From contig NOWV01000044.1 in assembly GCA_003344405.1 (NCBI GenBank), positions 124,001 through 188,000 on the forward strand: a DNA stretch of 64,000 bases, read 5' to 3'. The position numbers and the translations under genes were made by a program. This document shows positions 1 to 9,339 of the stretch, piece by piece; position 1 is the first letter of the stretch; each line of letters starts with the position of its first letter. Source of the stretch: Trichoplax sp. H2. Lineage: Eukaryota; Placozoa; Uniplacotomia; Trichoplacea. The notes below the pieces were generated by a model that did no database searches, was not told the DNA's origin, and saw only the letters and a program-made list of their open reading frames with translations.

Positions 1-88
1 TAATAGTTAAATGTTGCAGAAATGGCATTCCTATAATTTATAGTCCCTACTCTACACTTTCAAGGAATCGGTGATTAATTATACTTAC

Positions 89-2972
89 ATTTCCTTTCTC
101 AAACTGCCAAACTGATATAAGTAGCTGTCGCTTTTCGTCTTCGCTAACCGATAACGCCGCAGTAGATGCAACACGCCTACAAAAGAGATTTATAATCAAA
201 ATGCATGAAATTGAAGGTAATATTACAAGCAATGAAGAAAATAAAAGAAAGTTTATATTAATATTGATATTGCATCACAAACTACCATTATATAGGCACA
301 TTTCAGCGTTGTCAAGACAAACCTATCAAGTTCTCTTTTTAGTTTACTCTGTCTTTCTTGCATGGTAGCGATCAACTAAATAAAAAGATTATAGCATTAA
401 GTTATAAAATTATAAATGAAAGCATGTACAACAGAACTATAGCTACGAGTTTTGAACTTTTAATGCATGATACAATATTGAAAAAAGATTAAGGCTAAGG
501 TAAAGATTTTCACCTGCTTCTGTTTGGTTTCGATAATAGCTAAGTTTGCCAAAAGTTGGCGGTTCATTCTCAATCTCTAAATGAAGATAATAAATGTACT
601 ACAAATGAACTTACTGAAATAATCATATCAAAGACTGCAATAATTAATTTTTAATACAGTGCAGAATTCACACTTTTTAGTGCTTTACATCAATAATTGC
701 GCAATTTCCATTGCTACAGTACTATGGTGATTGATCAAAAGAATCTATAAAATTTTGATAGATTCTCGTCATTCATAAACATCTCTAGTACAATTTTTTA
801 AGATAGAAGGAACTACGCGCATGTCCATGGAAATAATTCAAATCCAGGAAAGTATGAAATAACTTTGAAACCTACCAAGAGTATTGCCGTCATATTTTGG
901 ATGTTACAACTAATTCACAATCTATAAGCAGATTTACTACATGCACTTGAATAACGAACGTTTCCTATAAACTACAATTCTAGCATGCACAACATTTATA
1001 CTATCTATCATAGTAATGCAAAGTGAATTAGATTTACATTAACATCCTCTGTACACTAGAACTGCTCTATCTCCATCCATGTACTTCCTACTAAAGTATA
1101 CAGCGATGCTGAATCGATCGCGTCGAAAAGAATATAATTGAAAAAATTATATTTACATTTAGGTAGCTGCCTCACTGATAGAAAGGATTATTTCTTGCTA
1201 TATATGGTGGATGGAAATCAAAGTAGGGCGATCCTAATAACTGGTAATACTATCATGCATTTCTACGATCTTACAGTAAGAGTAATACAATATTCGATCA
1301 TGATTGCAAACAAGAAAGGCCTGAACAGCTAAATGGGGACTTGACACTTTGCAATTGTCCACATGATCAATTGCCATCACGCTATTCTTGCATCATATAA
1401 TAACTGGCGTTATTGCATTCAATATGAGTAATAGTCACCGATTTTATAATAGTAATGAAGGTGTTATATTTTACCACATTTGGAGGCTGCGGAGTGTTGT
1501 TAACAACTTCGAGTTTTTGCCGATATAAAGAGATGATGGATTCATTAATTTTCAGCTTTTTGGTCAACGAATCGGTTTCCTGCCTGTAACAGTATTCAAG
1601 AATATATCATTGTGCCGACTGTTTTATGATAGCATGAACATCCTTGAGATTTTGTACATCTTTTGCAAATGATAGATTTCATTAATTAAGACTAGGTCAA
1701 CGCCATGCTTACTATACTGTATATATATACTAGGGTCAAGAATAAACCATTCAAGCCACGAGAACGTGATTGTCATAAGAGGTTACAAATATACGCAACT
1801 TAGCTATTGCATTTATTCATCACGTTGATCATGTTGTGAAATTATTAATTCTACCTGAAGTAATCATCGAAAGATACCATATTTTCGGATGAATTTGATT
1901 TACAGTTCGCTAGGGTATGGTCAGTTTGATTTGTATTAAAATGCTGCTGCTGTAATGGTGATGCAGGAGGTTGATTGGATTCATCTTCAGTTGAGCTATG
2001 AACACTATCCGCATGAGAATCTTGGCTATCAATTCTATCGCGATTTTGTTGCTGCTGGCTTGGACTAGATTGAGAATCTTCTGATTCGTCATCTTTACCT
2101 AAGTGATAAAAGACGGCATCAGTGATACAGAGATCATCATCAATTGCAGTTTCACCTTGGAAAAGTAAGAATCGTCGTATTACAACAGACTCGACTAAGA
2201 ATTTGATCTAATTATATACTCTTCGTAGATTAATTAGTACTGCATTCTGCAGGTTATTCCTCTTTGTACGAAATGGTTCTAATTCCTGTGGCATTATTAT
2301 ACGAGTAGGATTTATACCAATTTTACCAGATTCTAAAATTGCAGCAGATCGTTCAACACATTGTTTCAGTAGGTTCAATAGCCTTTCATTGGTTCCTGTT
2401 CTGATCTCATTCAAGTCTATAAGCCAAAGTCCGATCATTATCACAACATATTGAGTTTGTGCTATTCTTATTGATCGTTTTGATTATTATTATTTTTGAC
2501 TCTCACTACCACAGAATGCAATTTGTGCTCTTACTTTTATTAGCAGAATTTCCTTGAACAATTCCAATAATAGAGTCAGCACAAGTCAGATATTGAGTAA
2601 AAGCTTGCTATAACGTATGAATAGGATTCCATTTGAAAGTTCACGTTTATCCAATTGGAGAAACAATAAAATATAAATCAATGTTGGATGGATAAAGTGG
2701 AAACTAACACCCATTACAAGACCGAGCGATCGCAAATGATCAATCCTCCATTACAATCGAAGATGGGAGAATTGTCTCTCTATTGAAAGTAGTACAATCT
2801 ACCATCTATTCTACGGTGCAAGATGAACCTCTATCATTTAGTTACCCTTCGCTCACGACTTGTACAGTAGACTTACCCTAAATTGGTTATTTGCATCCAA
2901 TTCGAAGGCCTTTTTAATATCGTTCCGGATAGCTATCATCCGGTTGCTACTCGGCGATTGAATCCACGACAT
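89..2972 (-). CDS. VPS9D1: VPS9D1-like protein, 5' part (MIT domain plus coiled coil), continues beyond the left edge
   Basis: Eight phase-consistent exons are visible: 2877-2972 (start ATG), 2535-2607, 2270-2416, 1855-2155, 1475-1583, 514-576, 323-375 and 89-176. The last ends on a good donor (GTAAGT) and the rest lies off the window. Residues 1 to about 75 resemble an MIT three-helix domain (AIRNDIKKAFELDANNQF, then a helix containing LLKQCVERSAAIL). A low-complexity acidic, Ser- and Gln-rich linker follows (exon 1855-2155), then a charged coiled coil (RLRMNRQLLANLAII..., MQERQSKLKRELDRR, SEDEKRQLLISV). The order MIT, linker, coiled coil and the coiled-coil wording match vertebrate VPS9D1, whose C-terminal VPS9 domain (Rab5-type GEF family) would lie outside the window. 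The role at endosomes is inferred from that family. The exon 3/4 junction (donor 2269, acceptor 2156, intron 113 nt) was chosen over direct read-through because the latter meets an in-frame TAG. Confidence 0.75.
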
Positions 2973-3416
2973 GATTATTTACACTATAAAATCATTCGTT
3001 TCAACACCAAAAATGATCGCTGTCTTATTCCACCGTAGCCAAAGGCTATTGAGGATTCTATCGCTAAAATTGTTCACCACTGTAGACTTTCAAAGCGCCT
3101 TTTCCACTTCTAAATAGTAAAGGAATGTGCTGGAATGCTTAATTGAAATTTGCATTTGATTTGATTTTACGATAGTCGCATCGGCAATAGTGAGTCCATA
3201 TCGACAATAGTACCGAGTTTGATACGACCCAATACAATATATGCTACAGTATGAGAAAGAGGACCCTAAATGGATTCATCACTTTCAATGCTGAGAGCTA
3301 GGTGTGGCCGCTGCAGCTGCGTAGTATACTATATTGTACAACACCCTGCAGCCTCCCCGTTGTTAACCGATGCAATAAATAAATTAAATTAAATTATATG
3401 TAAATTGCCATTAAAT
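2973..3416. other. Intergenic spacer upstream of the VPS9D1-like gene
   Basis: No exon-like open stretch or RNA gene was seen. It must hold the promoter of the minus-strand VPS9D1-like gene, but no core element could be assigned with confidence. The right end grades into the tandem array. Confidence 0.5.
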
Positions 3417-4700
3417 GGAGTGATGACTGTAGCGAACACAGACACCAGATGTAATCTGGTGGTAGTCTGTATTAATCTTGCTATAATCGATGGTACCCAT
3501 TACTTATGAGAGGAAAAATTGAGCTACTTGATCTCCTTTAATTACGCAAACAACAACTCATCTTAATTAAAGTGGCAGGAGCTCAATTCATTGCAAAACA
3601 CGAACTCATTTTAGCTAAAGGGACAGGAGCTCAATTAATTGCAATCTGGTGGTAGCCATTATTAATCTTGCTATGATCGATGGTACCCATTACTTATGAG
3701 AGGAAATTGAGCAAGTTGATCTGCTTTAATTACGCAAACACCAACTCTTAATCAGAGCGATAGGAGCTCAATTAATTGCAATCTGGTGGTAGCCATTATT
3801 AATCTTGCTATAATCGGTGGTACCCATTACTTATGAGAGGAAAAATTGAGCAAATTGATCTGCTTTAATTACGCAAACACCAACTCATCTTAATCAGAGT
3901 GATAGGAGCTCAATTAATTGCAATCTGGTGGTAGCCGTTATTAATCTTGCTATAATCGATGGTACCCATTACTGATGAGAGGAAAAATTGAGCAAGTTGA
4001 TCTGCTTTAATTACGCAAACACCAACTCATCTTAATCAGAGTGATAGGAGCTCAATTAATTGCAATCTGGTGGTAGCCGTTATTGATCTTGCTATAATCG
4101 ATGGTATCCATTACTTATGAGAGGAAAAATGGAGTTAGTTGATCTGCTTTAATTACGTAAACACCAACTCATCTTAATTAAAGTGACAGGAGCTCAATTA
4201 ATTGCAATCTGGGTGGTAGCCATTATTAATCTTGCTATAATCGATGGTATCCATTACTTATGAGAGGAAAAATGGAGTTGGTTGATCTGCTTTAATTACG
4301 CAAACACTAACTCATCTCTATTAAAGCGACAGGAGCTCAATTAATTACGTCTATATTTCTATTAAATAGAGTAATGACTGCAACACCACTGCGATCTGGT
4401 GGTGGTAGTCATTGTTAGTACTGTATTACTATAATCGATGATACTCATTCCTTATGAGAGAAAAATTGAGTAAATTGATCTCCCTTAATAATGAAGCGAA
4501 CACTAACTGATGCTAAAAGAGACGGTCTTAAGAGCTCATACCCGAGTAGTAGTCATTATTAATATTGCCATGATTATAATTAATCGATAGTACCTATTAT
4601 AGTACTTATAGGAGGAAAATTAGGTAAGTAATCTCCTTTCATTACGCAAACACCAACTCATTTAAAAGAGACGGTCTAAAGAGCTCATCCTGGACCTGGA
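3417..4700. repeat. Tandem array, unit about 140 bp, 7-8 copies
   Basis: The block starting with the word ATCTGGTGGTAG recurs near 3455, 3643, 3780, 3922, 4065, 4205 and 4391, with a degenerate copy near 4540. Central spacing is 137-143 bp; the outer units are about 186 bp because of an extra segment. Each unit carries an AATTGAGC start and a GAGCTCAATT end (short inverted repeat), a GGTACC palindrome and TTACGCAAACAC. Inner copies are over 90% alike by eye and outer ones degenerate, as expected for unequal exchange. No reading frame stays open across it. Confidence 0.9.
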
Positions 4701-5111
4701 CTACCCCAGTGATTCTCATCTAAAATCATACTTTGTAAGAATAGATTGTATTGCTAGGCTCTTACACAAGCCCATAGGAGTATACAAATGTGTACATATT
4801 CCGTTTTATAACGGATTTCAAGGAGAACATTTTTCATCCAAATATTGTAGATCTGATTTAGTGAAGAGTATCTATAACTTGCAAAGATATACACAGATAT
4901 TCTAGTACCGGTGATATCTGAAATACTGCATCATGCATACAGACACCGTTGCCAGTGGTTAGGCCTTACACGATATACTATGGTACACAAAGAATGATAA
5001 TGGCGATTATTTATTTACAAACCAAGATCGTTAAACATACTTGTAGTTCGTACATAGACGTATGAAATAGGCATTAGTGTCCATCAACAATGCAGTAAGG
5101 ACTTTCTTAAT
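4701..5111. other. Spacer between the tandem array and the Derlin-1 3' end
   Basis: No coding signal seen. It should include the 3' UTR of the minus-strand Derlin-1 gene. Confidence 0.5.
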
Positions 5112-8100
5112 TTAATTGCCTCCAAGTGTTTGTCCTGTACCCCACCTATGGCCCCGAAAGCCTTGGCCTTCATTTTCGGGTCTGCGACTGGCAGGTGGAA
5201 CACCAAAACCACTAACACCACCGCGCCTACTAGGAAAATATCGATACCTACAAAAAAAAGAGGAATGATTAGAAACGTTTGCATTTAAAAAGCATGTCTA
5301 GAGTAAAAATTGTAATATCTAATCCAATCATACAGAAATGACGGTGTTCCTATGAGTTGACGTCCACCGTATTCTTGCGGGTACTTGAAGACAAGGAAGA
5401 AATAAACGTGGCCAACAAAAATTCCGATTAGTTCATCTTTACCGCTGAAAGAGTATAATAAGAACGTTACAGATTAGTCATGGAACACTATCACGACATT
5501 GAAGTGATATTGTACAATCAATGTAGTCCTTACGATCCCCTGATGACGATGTTAAATATAGCAAATACCCATGGCAAGTACATCGCCTAATTTATGAAAC
5601 ATTTCGATAGTGTAAAATAAGTACAAGTAAGGTTGAAAGTTTTTCTAGATATATACAATATTAGCAACCTTAAATTGAGTGCCAAAGAAGAATTGCACAA
5701 TTACATCTCGATTCACTTGACACCACACATAAAGGACGCTTAAGACCATTGGAGTCATCAGTAACTATAATTTCCAGGATGGATTTAATTAAATTATACA
5801 TGTTGTAATAATTCAATAACATCACAGAAGAGCAGTTAACATTAGTAATTTCGATGCCAACTAGAAGCGATTTATTTAAATTATACATGTTGTAATAATT
5901 CAATAACATCACAGAAGAGCAGTTAACATTAGTAATTTCGATGCCAACTAGAAGCGATTTATTCTACTACATCAAGGATGCACAAGTAACCAAAAAATTT
6001 TATATTAAAGCGATTTTGCAGTATAGTATAAATTAGGATAAGGGGTAACTTACGTAAACGTTAAGTACAAAGCCAACAATCTGCAACAAATAAAATGAAA
6101 AAGTCAATCGTTGCCAAAATACACCAAACCATGCGCAACGAGTGTGACTCGGAAAAGTATAAAATATAACGCGCAATAGACATTATACTATAATAAATCG
6201 ATTCTATTATCATCAAGGTTTTATTTGGTACACTGTAAAGAACACTATGGCGCTACTACTCCTGGTCACTCTTTAGATAGAATTTATTGCATTTAAAAGA
6301 CCATTTTATAGTGATTGGTATAAATAACCTGCATTGCTTGGTAAACTGTAGAGTAAATCGATCATTGTCATACTTATACTATTGAAGTGTACGTATTCGA
6401 TAAAATCATCACCGTAATCATCATGATCAACTTACAATCAGAGTTAGCCAGCAAAATATTAACATAAAAATGAAGTCTGCAGGACGGCCATCAAATAGAC
6501 CTTAAAATGAAATAAAAAATGCAATGCATTACATATAATAAGGTTCATTTTCTGTTATTTCTAAATCGAGATTCTCTTGTATGCTAATACGATGAAGTAG
6601 AAGCTAATGTACAGCAAGGAATAAAGTTAAGACTTGACATTAATCCATGCTGCCTACCATTATGACAAAGAATAAAATAATTGAATCATTATCTGACTGA
6701 TCAATACTACTGGACGAGCATAATAATAACCTCTAAGTGCTTAGCATAATTTATTGAACGGTAAGACTTTACATCATACTCCAAAGCAAATCGACTACTT
6801 CCCATCAAACATTCACATCGTCAATGTTACCATGCAGTAAATACGATCATACTGTACAGTATATGGTTATACTTTACATCACTTTGGAACTTATTGTTGC
6901 AGTACCTGTTTCTAATCGGATAGAATAGCTATAAAGGAAGTATAAGTTAATTAAATATTGAAATCCTGTCATTGGATTGATAGGAAAGAAGAACAAGGCG
7001 GTCAACAATCTCCATATCTATAAAAAATAGAGAATGAGTAAAATTCATCACAATCGGTTACTAGATACCTAAATGTATAGTAATTTGTCAAATTTATACA
7101 TCATAACCGAACAAATTGGTATTTTCTGGTGTGTTGTAACGTGCACATAAACAGCCATTAGTTATAAAGCTTACTAAGTACAATAATTACAACAGATCAA
7201 CACAGTAGAAATTCTTGAAATTACTGTTCCAAATTGCAATTTCTCATCACGCGATGTTGGCCAACCCGTCAATTTATATAAAAATCATAACTGACTCATC
7301 GTGACAACATCAATACCATTCTATACAGTATATAAATGTATTACTAAGCTAAACTATATCATCATTATAATACTGTACGTCGATGGGTACAGCAGAACTT
7401 TTGAAATTGCTACTCCAAATGGTCAAATTGCAATTTGTCCTGGCAAGATCTTGTCTTGGTCAACAAGTTAATTTGCATAAAATCATACTGTCTTTACACC
7501 GCCAACTAGAACTAGTAATCGATCCTTGTGATAAAAAAGCACAAGCTTGTTACTACACTACTGAATTTTTCAGAAGATGAGGCTAGCAGCATGATTTATA
7601 GTATGTCCTCTATGGCCTACATAAAATTCTCATGAATTGCAACATTGTAGCAGTAATTTTATGTTTCTTATTTGATGCTCTGATGTCGACACAGTATGGC
7701 ACTGAATGAAAGTATGTCTTGGATTGTTCACCATCCCTGAAATGTACGATCGACAACAGGATAGTTCTTGATTGGCGAGATCATTTCAAAGACGCGTTGG
7801 ATTGCATAATCTCCATTGACTCTATTGCGATAGGAAATCAATCTTGACTTTCTATCATTTAAAGTATTTAGAAAACATGTTGTAGACTTTCATCATGTCC
7901 ATGGAATAAAGTCATACTGTCGATGGCACTACGCCGTAAGATACTGTCTGTCATGACACTGTACGTATTGCTTAAGGAAGACTTTTCAAATCATCCTGTC
8001 CACTGGAAAATGGACTGTACTTATACTACCGCCATTGCTAGCACTTTCTATCTCCAGATACATCATTCATATGGTGTGCGGATGGATGATGCCAATGTAC

Positions 8101-8549
8101 TATCGTTGAAATCAATTTGCCTTTTCGGTGTAACATGATCATGAGAAGATAGACTATGCTATTAATGCGATGTAAATCGCAGGAGAAGATGTCATTCTGC
8201 TAGGCTTTTGTCAGTTGAGTGGCGTTATGTGCAATGAAATGATGAAAACTACTGCTTCATTTTGATCAACTTTGTCGCTTCTCTCCCAAAGGCATCGCTA
8301 CTTGTCTCTAGTCTGAAGTCAACTAAAGGTGAAATCAAACAGGCAAAGCTGCGTTGCAAGATGACAAAGTCATTTGTCTTTCCCTACCTGAAATTTATAA
8401 GCAACTTCCGACCATATCAGGAGAAAATACATCGGGTTGATGATCTTTAACCAACCAATCATGGGCAAAATTACCGACATGGTAAACCACTGCTTGGTTA
8501 TAAATGGGATATTCTTATACCAATCACCAATATCGCTTTCTCCAGCCAT
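5112..8549 (-). CDS. DERL1: Derlin-1 (ER-associated degradation pseudo-rhomboid)
   Basis: Complete gene of eight exons, all in phase: 8388-8549, 6906-7017, 6436-6500, 6054-6080, 5669-5764, 5534-5586, 5334-5444 and 5112-5247. They encode 253 residues, against 251 for human DERL1. Residues 1-54 start MAGESDIGDWYKNIPFITKQ, close to the human N terminus. The derlin WR motif is at 56-57, LFDGRPAD lies in the loop after TM2, CQVNRDVIVQFFFGTQF is in the middle, and a GxxxG helix motif (GIFVG) is at 179-183. The C terminus has RRGGVSGFGVPPAS and ends RWGTGQTLGG, a recognisable SHP box for p97/VCP binding. No catalytic Ser/His dyad is expected in derlins. Derlins form a multi-spanning ER membrane channel for retro-translocation of misfolded proteins (family knowledge). 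The 27-nt exon 4 is unusually short but phase-perfect. Confidence 0.96.
5788..5963. repeat. Perfect-looking 87-bp tandem duplication inside Derlin-1 intron 4
   Basis: The block starting AAATTATACATGTTGTAATA at 5791 is repeated from 5878 with no difference seen by eye over about 85 bp. It lies just upstream (in gene direction) of the acceptor of the exon at 5669-5764, so it lengthens the intron without touching the splice site. Confidence 0.9.
7195..7510. repeat. Degenerate duplication of about 190 bp in Derlin-1 intron 1
   Basis: The segment near 7205-7300 (GAAATT..CTGTTCCAAATTGCAATTT...TCAATTT) reappears, diverged, near 7397-7490 (GAAATTGCTACTCCAAATGG...GCAATTTGTCC...TTAATTTGCATAAAATCATA). 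Divergence is considerable, so this is an old duplication. No gene content. Confidence 0.5.
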
Positions 8550-9219
8550 ACTTGTCAATTTAAAATTAGAAATCCACTGCAACGAAGAAGAAAGAGTTAA
8601 TGATGGAATGGACGCAGTCAAGCCAATGGATTTGCCAAGTCTAAGATCAAACTAGGATGGAAAGTTCCACGTCGCTCTTTATACTGCAGTCCTGCTTTTC
8701 CCCCATCCATTCTGTCTGGCAGTCTGTAGCTTTCCTTTGACCACTAAGTCAATCCCCTAGTCCAGAGTCCTGTCGGCGTTTCCACTTGTGAGTGGAAACG
8801 GTGAGTTGGAGTATCACCAGTCTTTATTAGGGCCATACTATACACTAGCATACTCTACTCAGATCCTATCGGATAGAATACTTTCCTTCTTAATCATGCT
8901 GTGAGTGAAAATTTGGTGTTGGATAGGAATTTTGCTCTTTTCAAATGGTCGCTGACTTGCCGTACAGGCATTTGACTTGAGCGTTCTTTGCTATGCGATA
9001 TACAACTGTAATTACGGTAGTATAATTCTAATGATACGCACTATGTTTTGCGTACCTACACTATACAGCTCGGTACTGTACCAGGACCGAGATTATTGCC
9101 TCGATGCTACTATAGGGATCGAGAAATTAGAACGTTTTTCTATGGATGGCATCGTTAATAGCCAAGACAACACCGATTCATTCTACTTATACAAAATCTA
9201 CCTCTTTACGCTCAGGTAT
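8550..9219. other. Derlin-1 upstream region with a perfect 10-bp hairpin
   Basis: No additional coding exon was recognised. The stretch should contain the Derlin-1 promoter and 5' UTR on the minus strand. At 8777-8800 a perfect inverted repeat (CGTTTCCACT, four-base loop, AGTGGAAACG) sits about 230 bp upstream of the Derlin-1 ATG. Confidence 0.5.
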
Positions 9220-9291
9220 GCGTTGGTGGTGTAGTGGTTAGCATAGTTGACTTCCAAGCAGTTGACCCGGGTTCGATTCCCGGCTAACGCA
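9220..9291 (+). tRNA. tRNA-Gly-TCC: tRNA-Gly (anticodon TCC)
   Basis: A 72-nt gene starts GCGTTGGTGGTGTAGTGGTT (A box) and contains GGTTCGATTCC (B box / T loop). The acceptor stem GCGTTGG pairs with CTAACGC (one G-T). The anticodon TCC is at 9253-9255 in the loop CTTCCAA. It is almost identical to the animal tRNA-Gly(TCC) consensus. No CCA is encoded and there is no intron. A TTTTT run at 9299-9303 is a good Pol III terminator. The anticodon stem has an A-G mismatch next to the loop and a T-G wobble, so it is somewhat weaker than usual. Confidence 0.95.
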
Positions 9292-9298
9292 CGCTATC

Positions 9299-9303
9299 TT
9301 TTT
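9299..9303 (+). terminator. Pol III terminator of tRNA-Gly
   Basis: A run of five T starts eight bases after the tRNA 3' end, typical for RNA polymerase III termination. Confidence 0.8.
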
Positions 9304-9339
9304 GGCAATTTTGGAGAGGAGCATTTCTTTTAGGCTTGC

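Noticed and set aside
2208-2219. 12-bp GT...AG segment with an in-frame TAG between two open stretches of the VPS9D1-like gene, looking like a micro-intron or read-through stop.
   Set aside because: An ordinary 113-nt intron (donor at 2269, acceptor at 2156 after a pyrimidine-rich tract) keeps phase 1 on both sides and removes the stop.
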